Below are positions 7,605 to 14,046 of a DNA stretch of 23,112 nt, piece after piece. The stretch lies in contig JAFOIR010000086.1 in the NCBI GenBank assembly GCA_017420625.1, positions 1 to 23,112 on the forward strand. Direction: 5' to 3'. Every line of letters begins with the position of its first letter. Position 1 is the stretch's first letter. This stretch comes from Bacillota bacterium. Lineage in GTDB: Bacteria > Bacillota_A > Clostridia > Lachnospirales > Bianqueaceae. The notes beneath the pieces were generated by a model. The model was not told the origin of the DNA. It made no database searches and worked only from the letters and a program-made list of their open reading frames with translations. A program made the position numbers and the translations under genes.

Positions 7605-8373
7605 ATGGTACACAAACGGAAAAGGAAACAATGTGAAAGTCCTTGTCTGTGACAGCTACGAGACCCTCAGCAAGAAGGCCGCCGGTATTCTGGCCGGTAT
7701 CATCAATGTCAAACCGGATGCCATCCTGGGTCTGGCTACCGGTTCTTCCCCGGTCGGCACCTACAAGGAGCTGATCAAACTCTTTGAAGCTGGGCTGCTT
7801 GATTTTTCCAAAGTCCGCACCTACAACCTGGATGAGTACTACCCCATTGATCCGGAAAACGATCAGAGCTATCACTACTTCATGAACGTCAATCTTTTCG
7901 ACCATGTGAACATCGACAAAGCGAACGTACATGTACCGGACGGCAATGCTCCTGACATGGACAAAGCCTGCAAAGATTACGAAGCCATGCTGGATGAGAT
8001 CGGCGGCGTGGATATCCAGGTACTGGGCATCGGCGGCAACGGTCATATCGGTTTCAACGAGCCCGCAGACGTTTTTGTCGGTCCGACTCATGTGGTCGGT
8101 CTCACCGAGTCCACCATTCAGGCCAACAGCCGTTTCTTCGAAAAGATCGAGGATGTCCCCACCAAGGCCATTTCCATGGGTGTTGGTTCCATCATGAAAG
8201 CGAAAAAGATCCTGCTCGTTGCGAACGGTGCCGGCAAAGCCAAGGCTATCGCCGATACTCTGGAAGGTCCCATCACACCACAGGTTCCGGCTTCCATCCT
8301 CCAGCTTCATCACGATGTTACCATCATCATCGATGAAGCTGCAGCAGCCGGTTTAAAGGAATATCACGAATAA
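7594..8373 (+). CDS. nagB: Glucosamine-6-phosphate deaminase
   Basis: NagB isomerises and deaminates glucosamine-6-phosphate to fructose-6-phosphate and ammonia, feeding amino sugars into glycolysis. With the 259-residue reading, motifs are GLATGSSPVGTY (phosphate binding, about 46-57), TYNLDEYY with catalytic base D80, and GIGGNGHIGFNEP with H151 and E156. Asn replaces the Asp seen before Gly-His in Escherichia coli, as I recall for Gram-positive NagB. The typical family N terminus corresponds to VKVLV, so the first 13 residues are an extension; a GTG start at 7633 would give 246 residues. The 11-nt overlap with nagA means coupled translation. No terminator is evident before the following membrane protein gene, which begins 19 nt later. 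Confidence 0.96.
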   Translation: MSAKWYTNGKGNNVKVLVCDSYETLSKKAAGILAGIINVKPDAILGLATGSSPVGTYKELIKLFEAGLLDFSKVRTYNLDEYYPIDPENDQSYHYFMNVNLFDHVNIDKANVHVPDGNAPDMDKACKDYEAMLDEIGGVDIQVLGIGGNGHIGFNEPADVFVGPTHVVGLTESTIQANSRFFEKIEDVPTKAISMGVGSIMKAKKILLVANGAGKAKAIADTLEGPITPQVPASILQLHHDVTIIIDEAAAAGLKEYHE

Positions 8374-8392
8374 AAAAAGAGATCAACAGGAC

Positions 8393-8812
8393 ATGAAAGA
8401 ACTGCTTCGTGCCGTGAAGTTTGCACTTATCTCGGCCAGCGCCGGGATCATACAGATCGGCACTTTTACTTTGCTCAATGAATTGCTGCATCTTCCGTAC
8501 TGGGTCAGTTACCTGATCGCACTGGTGCTGTCAGTTGTATGGAATTTTACTCTCAACCGCAAATATACATTTAAGTCTGCCGCTAATGTGCCAATCGCCA
8601 TGCTGAAGGTGGCAGCTTATTATGCTGTTTTCACTCCTCTTTCCACCTGGCTCGAGCATCTGCTGACCACCGGTGCCGGCTGGAATGAGTACCTGGTGAC
8701 CGCCATCAACATGCTGCTGAACTTCGTCACCGAGTTTTTATATCAGCGTTTTTATGTTTTTGGCAAATCCCTTGACACAAATGTCACCCCGTCAGAAAGC
8801 GAGGGTGACTGA
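8393..8812 (+). CDS. GtrA-family small polytopic membrane protein
   Basis: This 139-residue protein has four predicted membrane segments (about 8-28, 33-52, 70-88 and 100-118) and the family pattern SVVWNFTLNRKYTFKS between helices 2 and 3. GtrA-like proteins are thought to flip or handle lipid-linked sugars (undecaprenyl-phosphate glycosides) used for envelope polysaccharides. The ribosome site is poor (only AGGA one base from the start, or purines further up), so translation may depend on read-over from nagB, 19 nt upstream. Its last 30 bases form one arm and the loop of a hairpin that can hide the ribosome site of the next gene. A role in exporting a glycolipid precursor, together with the acyltransferase and phosphatase that follow, is inferred from context. 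Confidence 0.87.
   Translation: MKELLRAVKFALISASAGIIQIGTFTLLNELLHLPYWVSYLIALVLSVVWNFTLNRKYTFKSAANVPIAMLKVAAYYAVFTPLSTWLEHLLTTGAGWNEYLVTAINMLLNFVTEFLYQRFYVFGKSLDTNVTPSESEGD
8783..8809 (+). promoter_or_regulatory. Hairpin covering the acyltransferase ribosome binding site
   Basis: GTCACCC (8783-8789) pairs perfectly with GGGTGAC (8803-8809), leaving a 13-nt loop. The right arm contains most of the ribosome site GAGGGTG (8801-8807) used by the ATG at 8815. Ribosomes finishing the GtrA-like gene (stop at 8810-8812) would open it, giving strict translational coupling. Confidence 0.5.
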
Positions 8813-8814
8813 CG

Positions 8815-9573
8815 ATGAGAAAGAAACTTAGCTACTGTCTGTACCGTGTGATTAAATTTCTGGTCTGGCTCTTCTCACCGAAAATCAAGGTGACCGGGCT
8901 GGAAAATCTGCCGGATGAGCCTGCAGTATATGTGGGCAATCACGCACAGATGTACGGGCCGATCGCAGCAGAAATCCATTTCCCTGTCAAACGCTATACC
9001 TGGTGTGCTTCCCAGATGATGCATCTTCGCGAAGTCCCGGCTTATGCGATGGAGGATTTCTGGTGGGATAAACCCCGATATATCCAATGGTTTTATAAGC
9101 TGCTTTCCTACATCATCGCACCGATCGCAGTCTGTGTTTTCAATAATGCCGATACGATCCCGGTTTATCGGGATATGAGGGTACGTGCCACCTTTGAACA
9201 ATCGGTCCAGAGGCTGGAAGAAGGCGCAGGACTTGTGATCTTCCCGGAATGGAGGACCCCTTACAATCATTTTCTGTATCGGTTCCAGGAACGTTATGTG
9301 GATGTCGCCTACCGGTATTATAAAAAGACCGGGAAGGAAATCTCCTTTGTCCCCATCTATCTGGCACCGCGCCTGAAAAAAATGGTGATCGGGAAACCGA
9401 TCCGGTATGATGCTTCCATCCCGCCTGCCAAACAGCGTGAAAAGATCAATCTTTATCTTATGGAAGAAATTACGCGATTAGCCGAGGAATTGCCGCTCCA
9501 TACGGTCGTTCCTTACCTGAATATGCCCAAGAAAAAATACCCGAAGAGCCGTCCGGAGGTCCCCCTTGTTTAA
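8815..9573 (+). CDS. PlsC-like acyltransferase family protein with altered catalytic motif
   Basis: This 252-residue protein fits the lysophospholipid acyltransferase fold: a hydrophobic N terminus, motif I at GNHAQMYGP (41-49), motif II at TIPVYRD (114-120), motif III at FPEWRT (143-148) and motif IV at FVPIYLAP. Canonical enzymes have His-X4-Asp in motif I; here H43 is followed four residues later by G48, so the aspartate is missing. The usual FPEGTR is also changed to FPEWRT. It may acylate an unusual acceptor with a modified mechanism, or may have lost activity. GAGGGTG lies 7 nt before the start, inside a hairpin. The gene follows the GtrA-like gene after 2 nt and overlaps the PAP2-like gene by 8 nt, so the three products probably work together at the membrane. 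Confidence 0.82.
   Translation: MRKKLSYCLYRVIKFLVWLFSPKIKVTGLENLPDEPAVYVGNHAQMYGPIAAEIHFPVKRYTWCASQMMHLREVPAYAMEDFWWDKPRYIQWFYKLLSYIIAPIAVCVFNNADTIPVYRDMRVRATFEQSVQRLEEGAGLVIFPEWRTPYNHFLYRFQERYVDVAYRYYKKTGKEISFVPIYLAPRLKKMVIGKPIRYDASIPPAKQREKINLYLMEEITRLAEELPLHTVVPYLNMPKKKYPKSRPEVPLV
9555..9560 (+). promoter_or_regulatory. Ribosome binding site supporting a TTG start
   Basis: GGAGGT lies 5 nt before the TTG at 9566. No ATG occurs in this frame for about 100 codons, so this site is the main support for the unusual start codon of the PAP2-like gene. Confidence 0.7.
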
Positions 9574-10267
9574 GAAACCGATCTATGATTATCGGGAATT
9601 TCGTTTGTCCCGTCTGAATGATCCAAGGTTTGCCCATATCAAACTGCTGGGCGGATGGCTGATTTATTTTTCTCTTTATTTCCTGACAGAGAACCTCATT
9701 CCGCGGGAAGCATGCACATCGATCCATAGCTTCATCGATGATTTGATTCCCTTCTGTGAGTATTTTGCTATTCCGTATTATCTATGGTATGCGCTCTGCG
9801 TTTTCTCTCTGCTCTATTTCCTTCTCTACGATGTGGACAGTTTCAAGCGTCTTCAGAGTTATATCATGATCACCCAGCTGATTGCCATGCTCTGCTATAT
9901 TCTCTGGCCGAGCCGGCAGGACTTGCGGCCAACCGTGTTTCCACGGGATAATTTCTTTACTTCTGTTGTCCAGTTCCTTTATAGTTTCGATACCAGTACC
10001 GGCGTTTGTCCTTCGCTGCATGTCGCCTATTCACTGGGCATTGGCTCGGTCTGGCTGAAATACAAGGATGCACCGGTGATCTTCAAGGTATTCATGGTAT
10101 TGTTTATTTTCACGATCTGTATTTCCACAGCTTTCATCAAGCAGCATTCCTTCCTGGATATCGTAGCTGCCCTACCAGTCGGCCTGGTAGCGGAGATCAT
10201 CGTTTTTCACGGTATTCATTTCAAAAAATCGCCGATCAGACGTCTTTCTGAACCGAATGCGCAATAA
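9566..10267 (+). CDS. PAP2-superfamily membrane phosphatase (PSLH type)
   Basis: This 233-residue polytopic protein carries the PAP2 active-site pattern: CPSLHVAYSLG with H152 (motif C2) and a C3-like STAFIKQHSFLDIVAALP with H194 and D198. The PSLH form resembles the inositolphosphotransferase/PAP2_3 branch rather than the classic PSGH phosphatases. Such enzymes hydrolyse or transfer phosphate groups of lipid phosphates such as phosphatidate or polyprenyl phosphates at the membrane. Hydrophobic helices are visible at about 28-45, 66-88, 98-114, 148-165 and 170-190, with another near 198-215. Translation starts at TTG (9566) with GGAGGT 5 nt upstream, overlapping the acyltransferase end. It appears to be the last gene of the nagA operon, although no terminator is obvious after it. 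Confidence 0.85.
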   Translation: MFKKPIYDYREFRLSRLNDPRFAHIKLLGGWLIYFSLYFLTENLIPREACTSIHSFIDDLIPFCEYFAIPYYLWYALCVFSLLYFLLYDVDSFKRLQSYIMITQLIAMLCYILWPSRQDLRPTVFPRDNFFTSVVQFLYSFDTSTGVCPSLHVAYSLGIGSVWLKYKDAPVIFKVFMVLFIFTICISTAFIKQHSFLDIVAALPVGLVAEIIVFHGIHFKKSPIRRLSEPNAQ

Positions 10268-10268
10268 A

Positions 10269-10298
10269 CAGACTTTTGTAATCCTGGTGATGTATACT
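10269..10298 (+). promoter_or_regulatory. Weak candidate promoter for the small membrane protein
   Basis: TATACT at 10293-10298 is a good -10 element. The best -35 (CAGACT at 10269-10274, 18-nt spacer) matches only half of the consensus. Nothing else of note is visible in the 96-base gap. Confidence 0.3.
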
Positions 10299-10363
10299 TG
10301 TCCCATCCTTAAGAAATCAAACCTTTTACAGGGATTGGATAAAACATTCAGGAGGTTATTACA

Positions 10364-10612
10364 ATGATTCTTGGTCTGATTATCACAGCATTTGTTTTTT
10401 ATCTGGTATGCGGAACGCTTTCATTTGCATTCCGTCTGAGCTGGGGAATGTTCCGGGTGCTGTTCCGGATCGGACTTTGGCTGGTTGCCCCGGTTCTGCT
10501 GGTTCTGGCATTGGTCTTCAGCCTGCTGGGAAATGCCTGGTTCTGGATTGCTCTGATCGTTCTGATCTGTGTACTCGGATCCAAACGCACCCCTGTCAGA
10601 AATTATATGTAA
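10364..10612 (+). CDS. Small hydrophobic membrane protein, unknown function
   Basis: This 82-residue protein is not one I recognise. Two long hydrophobic stretches (about 2-24 and 34-73, the latter possibly a helical hairpin) surround a central segment with three arginines (R24, R31, R35). The C-terminal tail GSKRTPVRNYM is basic and probably cytoplasmic. The coding case rests on the strong ribosome site AGGAGGT at 10350-10356, 7 nt before ATG, and on a hydrophobic pattern consistent over the whole frame. It stands alone, converging with the RidA-like gene and sharing the hairpin at 10640-10679. A stress-related or envelope role is possible but not shown. Confidence 0.7.
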   Translation: MILGLIITAFVFYLVCGTLSFAFRLSWGMFRVLFRIGLWLVAPVLLVLALVFSLLGNAWFWIALIVLICVLGSKRTPVRNYM

Positions 10613-10639
10613 GAAACCTGTGCAATAAAAAGTATCAAA

Positions 10640-10679
10640 AAAGGACCTGTAGCAAAGAAGATTTTGCTATAGGTCCTTT
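10640..10679 (-). terminator. Terminator of the RidA-like gene, probably bidirectional
   Basis: A 17-bp stem (10640-10656 with 10663-10679, one G-T wobble) encloses a 6-nt loop. Read on the minus strand it is followed by a T-rich tract (TTTTTTGATACTTTTT). Read on the plus strand only TTTC follows, so it serves mainly the RidA-like gene and less efficiently the small membrane protein gene. Confidence 0.88.
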
Positions 10680-10697
10680 CTGCTGTACCATATCCAA

Positions 10698-11147
10698 TTA
10701 TTTCAGTTCGAAGATTCCTTCGATCTCAACCGGCTGATTGCCGGGAAGCGAAACCATTCCCACTGCACTGCGGGAAGGTGCAACACCAAAAATATCGACC
10801 AGCACCTGGCTGCCGCCGTTGGCGACTTGTGGCTGATCATAGAAATCCGGATCTGAACCTACGAAAGCCAGAATTTTGACACACTGCTTGATATTGTCGA
10901 GGCCGACATTTGCATCCACGACGGACAGCAGATTCAGGATAGCGTTGCGGGCACATTTCTGTCCCTGCTCAATGGTCAGTTCTTTTCCCAGTTTGCCATG
11001 AACGGCTTCGCCGGGGATGTCGGAACCGCAGCCGCTGATATAGATCAGCTTCTCACCAAAGGGAACACACTGGGTGTACATGCCGCCTTTCGGAGGTGCA
11101 GGAGGCAGAACGATATTCTTTTCCTTCAGAATTTCATAAATGCTCAT
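10698..11147 (-). CDS. RidA/YjgF-family protein (endoribonuclease-like branch)
   Basis: This 149-residue cytoplasmic protein belongs to the RidA superfamily, whose classic members hydrolyse reactive enamine/imine intermediates released by PLP enzymes. Its length and the patterns GKLGKELTIEQG, AFVGSDPDFYDQP and SRSAVGMVSLPGNQPVEIEGIF place it in the longer YjgF-like branch. R126 and E143 lie where RidA keeps its substrate-binding Arg and active-site Glu. The start lies 8 nt after AAAGGAGA. The gene has its own strong promoter in the gap after the PurF-like gene, yet no terminator separates them, so it can also be read as the last gene of the nitroreductase-purE-purF-like operon. Threonine dehydratase and PurF-derived phosphoribosylamine are known links between RidA and purine metabolism, which makes this neighbourhood suggestive. 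Confidence 0.92.
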   Translation of the reverse strand: MSIYEILKEKNIVLPPAPPKGGMYTQCVPFGEKLIYISGCGSDIPGEAVHGKLGKELTIEQGQKCARNAILNLLSVVDANVGLDNIKQCVKILAFVGSDPDFYDQPQVANGGSQVLVDIFGVAPSRSAVGMVSLPGNQPVEIEGIFELK

Positions 11148-11176
11148 GGAATAATCTCCTTTCGAAAGATAGGTTC

Positions 11177-11205
11177 ATTATAACGCAGTTTCACTATACT
11201 GGCAA
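11177..11205 (-). promoter_or_regulatory. Promoter of the RidA-like gene
   Basis: On the minus strand TTGCCA (11205-11200), a 17-nt spacer and a perfect TATAAT (11182-11177). It lies in the short gap just after the PurF-like stop codon at 11210-11212. Confidence 0.82.
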
Positions 11206-11209
11206 CGCC

Positions 11210-12697
11210 TTATTCTTTTCCGTTCCAACAGTAAGTACACAGATCGCATTCGGGAATACCGATCGATTCTGTGGTCATTTTAAGCGTGGGATACTTGAGA
11301 GATGTGAAATGCATCTCCTTGCGGATCTCTTCGACCATCGCCTGATATTCAGGCGTCTTTTCATTCAGATAGAGTTTCAGCCGCTCTTCGCTCGGTACCC
11401 CGCCCTCCAGCTTCACGATCATCCGGCGGGCAATCAGATCCATGTCGGAAGTGGACCTGGAGAAGTTGATATACTTGCATCCATACATGATCGGCGGACA
11501 GGCAGGCCGGATATGGACTTCCTTGGCCCCGTTCTTGTAGAGCAGTTCCGCTGCATCTCGCAGCTGCGTTCCCCGGACGATGGAATCGTCGATGAACAGT
11601 AGTTTCTTTCCCTGAATCAGTTCCTTGACCGGAATCAGCTTCATATGGGCGATCTGATCGCGCACTGTCTGATTGGCCGGCATAAAGCTTCTGGGCCAGG
11701 TAGGTGTATATTTGATGAATGCCCGCTTAAAATGCAGCTCCGACTGATTGGCATATCCGATTGCCGCAGCCAGGCCACTGTCGGGCACGCCGTCTACTGC
11801 ATCCAGATCAACTGTAGGCCGCATACCATCTTCCTTGTCAGCCTTGGCGAGAAGAGCTCCACAGCGATAACGGGATTCTTCAACGTTCACGCCTTCATAG
11901 GAAGCAGTCGGGTAACCATAATATGTCCAAAGAAAAGAACATACACGCTTTTTCTTCAGCGCTTCCCGCTTCACTTCGATCGCAGGGATCACCGCAGGGA
12001 CCTCTTCTGAAGGCTCTGCCTCGGCAACGCCTTTTGCAGAGAGGAATACTACCTCACCCGGGCCAAGATCCCGTACTTTCTGATATCCCATGTTCAGATA
12101 AGCATGAGATTCGAAGCTCACACACAGGCTGCCATCTTTCTTGATCGCGATCACCAGGGGTGTACGCCCTACCAGATCTCTGGCTGCGTAGATGCCTTTG
12201 GCATTGGCAACCAGCATCGTCATGGATCCATCGATCCTCTCCTGAGCATACCTCATGCCTTCCGAGATCGATGCCTTCTGATTGATCAGCTTGGCGACAA
12301 GCTCTGTCTGATTCAGCTCGCCGTCTTCAAAGTTGACGAACTGCACACCGGCATCCATCAGTTCTTTGGCCAGCGCCTGAAGATTATTGATTCTTCCGAC
12401 CGTCGTGATAGAAAACAGTCCAAACTTGGACTGGACCAGCAACGGTTGGGGATCCGTGTCGGAGATACAGCCGATGCCTACGTTTCCCGGAGCCATCTGA
12501 CTCATTCGATTGACCGCATGCGTAAATCTGGCACGGAACTGAACATTTTCCAATCCGTGGATGGACCTTTCCCATTTCCCTTCCGAATAGATCGCCATTC
12601 CGCCTTTCTTTGTTCCAAGATGAGAATGATAATCCACTCCGAAATACAGATCGACCGCACAGTTACCTTTACTGACTACTCCAAATATACCGCCCAT
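11210..12697 (-). CDS. purF: PurF-family amidophosphoribosyltransferase-like protein lacking the glutaminase nucleophile
   Basis: True PurF makes phosphoribosylamine from PRPP and glutamine, the first step of purine synthesis. This 495-residue protein has both domains, but its N terminus reads MGGIFGV where PurF has MCGIFGI, so the catalytic Cys is Gly. The rest of the glutaminase site is also altered: the HNGNLTN oxyanion segment corresponds to TVGRINN, and the RYSTAG loop is not recognisable. The phosphoribosyltransferase half is intact, with the PRPP loop FIDDSIVRGTQ near residues 370-380. Iron-sulphur-type cysteines are kept (KKRVCSF, MYGCKY, and C484/C487 near the end). It could use free ammonia or another nitrogen donor, or do something else. 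Similar Cys-less PurF relatives exist, to my recollection, in Clostridia and Bacteroidetes. AAGGAAG overlaps the purE stop, indicating coupling. It should not be taken as the cell's only PurF. Confidence 0.85.
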   Translation of the reverse strand: MGGIFGVVSKGNCAVDLYFGVDYHSHLGTKKGGMAIYSEGKWERSIHGLENVQFRARFTHAVNRMSQMAPGNVGIGCISDTDPQPLLVQSKFGLFSITTVGRINNLQALAKELMDAGVQFVNFEDGELNQTELVAKLINQKASISEGMRYAQERIDGSMTMLVANAKGIYAARDLVGRTPLVIAIKKDGSLCVSFESHAYLNMGYQKVRDLGPGEVVFLSAKGVAEAEPSEEVPAVIPAIEVKREALKKKRVCSFLWTYYGYPTASYEGVNVEESRYRCGALLAKADKEDGMRPTVDLDAVDGVPDSGLAAAIGYANQSELHFKRAFIKYTPTWPRSFMPANQTVRDQIAHMKLIPVKELIQGKKLLFIDDSIVRGTQLRDAAELLYKNGAKEVHIRPACPPIMYGCKYINFSRSTSDMDLIARRMIVKLEGGVPSEERLKLYLNEKTPEYQAMVEEIRKEMHFTSLKYPTLKMTTESIGIPECDLCTYCWNGKE

Positions 12698-12706
12698 ACT
12701 ACTTCC

Positions 12707-13204
12707 TTACAGCTCTTTTACTCTTTCCTGCATTTTCTGGTCCTTTACAAGGACTTCCTGTCTCATTTTTTCTTTTCCTTCGATCAGCCGTGCGGCGAGT
12801 GCTTCATCAGACAGCGCCAGGATCTGCGCTGCCAGATGGGCTGCATTGGCAGCACCATTCACCGCAACAGTGGCAACGGGAATACCGCTTGGCATCTGAA
12901 CGGTCGCAAGCAGTGCATCCAGTCCGCCGAGTCCGCCGGATGCGATCGGAATCCCGATGACCGGGATCGTGGTCTCTGCTGCTATAACGCCTGCCAGATG
13001 GGCTGCCATTCCTGCGGCTGCAATGATAACACCAAAGCCGGCTTCTCTGGCACCTTTGGCAAAATCCGCTGCCTCCAGCGGAGTCCGATGGGCACTCATG
13101 ACATGCACTTCATACGGAATGGCATAATCCTTCAGTACTTTAATTGCTTTTTCTACGACCGGAAAATCACTGTCCGATCCCATGATCACTGCTGCTTTTT
13201 TCAT
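12707..13204 (-). CDS. purE: N5-carboxyaminoimidazole ribonucleotide mutase
   Basis: PurE catalyses the carboxylation-linked rearrangement that yields 4-carboxy-5-aminoimidazole ribonucleotide in purine synthesis. The 165-residue protein has the usual class I length and motifs: MGSDSDFPV (8-16), MSAHRTP with catalytic H39, AAAGMAAHLAGV, and GGLDALLATVQMPSGIPVA, followed by NAAHLAAQIL. The ATG at 13204 is preceded by GGGGAAGGA; a TTG four codons upstream lies before that site and is rejected. It follows the nitroreductase gene by 15 nt and precedes the PurF-like gene by 9 nt. No purK is visible beside it, so either it lies elsewhere or this is a CO2-using PurE. I see no purine riboswitch or PurR box upstream of the operon. 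Confidence 0.96.
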   Translation of the reverse strand: MKKAAVIMGSDSDFPVVEKAIKVLKDYAIPYEVHVMSAHRTPLEAADFAKGAREAGFGVIIAAAGMAAHLAGVIAAETTIPVIGIPIASGGLGGLDALLATVQMPSGIPVATVAVNGAANAAHLAAQILALSDEALAARLIEGKEKMRQEVLVKDQKMQERVKEL

Positions 13205-13219
13205 GTCCTTCCCCAACTT

Positions 13220-13819
13220 TTATTCAAAGTCACTCAGATCCGGTGTAATCGGCACCAGAACTTCACCCATGCGCCGTTTCGGCACATGCAGTTTTCCATT
13301 TCCATCCAGATAATATTTGATCGAGTCCGATTCCTTCTCTTCCCATACCGGATATTCATCCTTTGCAGGATAACCGACTGCAACAAGAGAATGGATACTG
13401 TATTTCTCCGGGATACCAAGAAGCTTCCGGATCTTATCTCGATCAATTGCTCCGAGCCAGCAGGTTCCAAGACCTTTGTCTGTTGCCACAAGAAGCATGT
13501 TCTCTACGGCCGCACCTGCATCGGAATCGCTGTATCGTCCCTTCAGCTCATTATCCACCAAAATGACGATATAACCGGTCGGACGATATCCTACCGGGGG
13601 TGTATAACCTTCCAGATATCCCGCCCATTTCGTACAGGAAAACACCGGCTCAAGAAAGCGCTGCTGATGAACGATCGTGTAACGGATCGGCTGTATATTT
13701 GCCGCCTGCGGTGCGAGCCTGGCTGCCTGTACCATCACAAAAAGATCATTTGCATCCACCGGCTGCGGTGTAAATCTCCGGCAGGAACGGCGTTTGGCAA
13801 TGACATCAAATATACTCAT
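13220..13819 (-). CDS. Nitroreductase-family FMN-dependent oxidoreductase
   Basis: This 199-residue protein is a single-domain nitroreductase-fold enzyme, expected to bind FMN and reduce nitro compounds, quinones, flavins or another small substrate with NAD(P)H. Typical features are the N-terminal FMN phosphate-binding segment AKRRSCRRF (8-16), PQAANIQPIRY near 37-47, and GAAVENMLLVATDKGLGTCW near 115-135, followed by LGIPEKYSIHSLVAVGYP. The chosen ATG at 13819 lies 7 nt after AGAAAGGA. A longer in-frame reading to 13870 would start upstream of this site without one of its own. It is the promoter-proximal gene of the set with purE and the PurF-like gene. The substrate cannot be told from sequence; cofactor or purine-linked redox roles are only suggested by the neighbours. 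Confidence 0.92.
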   Translation of the reverse strand: MSIFDVIAKRRSCRRFTPQPVDANDLFVMVQAARLAPQAANIQPIRYTIVHQQRFLEPVFSCTKWAGYLEGYTPPVGYRPTGYIVILVDNELKGRYSDSDAGAAVENMLLVATDKGLGTCWLGAIDRDKIRKLLGIPEKYSIHSLVAVGYPAKDEYPVWEEKESDSIKYYLDGNGKLHVPKRRMGEVLVPITPDLSDFE

Positions 13820-13884
13820 CGGATGTTCCTTTCTCCCTTTTTTCGGGTTTCTTCGGAAAGTTCCGGACAATAATCAACACTTAT

Positions 13885-13913
13885 ATTGTATACAGATCCG
13901 CTTTTCCCGTCAA
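13885..13913 (-). promoter_or_regulatory. Promoter of the nitroreductase-purE-purF-like operon
   Basis: On the minus strand TTGACG (13913-13908), a 17-nt spacer and TACAAT (13890-13885). The leader to the start codon is about 60 nt and shows no obvious riboswitch fold. Confidence 0.82.
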
Positions 13914-13978
13914 TTCACAACCTCTATGAGGATCATCTGAAAGGTTGGTTGCTTTTGGTCATTTTGCCTTCTTGGCAG

Positions 13979-14016
13979 AAAAGCTCCTCCCGCATTAAGG
14001 ACGGGAGGAGCTTTTT
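13979..14016 (-). terminator. Terminator of the Asn/Gln-rich protein gene
   Basis: A perfect 14-bp GC-rich stem (13979-13992 with 14002-14015) with a 9-nt loop; the arms end in AAAA/TTTT so it can work in both directions. A second, smaller hairpin (GCC/GGC around TTCTT, just below it) follows on the minus strand. It isolates the Asn/Gln-rich gene from the nitroreductase promoter. Confidence 0.88.
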
Positions 14017-14046
14017 CCATCAATCAAATCTGCTGAATTACAGGAA

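Noticed and set aside
7345..8313. A 322-codon open frame on the minus strand opposite nagB and the end of nagA
   Set aside because: Antisense shadow of strongly conserved genes, without a ribosome site or family motifs.
12104..13873. A 589-codon open frame on the plus strand opposite the PurF-like, purE and nitroreductase genes
   Set aside because: It is antisense to three well-identified genes, gives no recognisable domain, is rich in Cys, His and Arg in shadow-frame fashion, and has no ribosome site. Codon bias of the real genes explains it.
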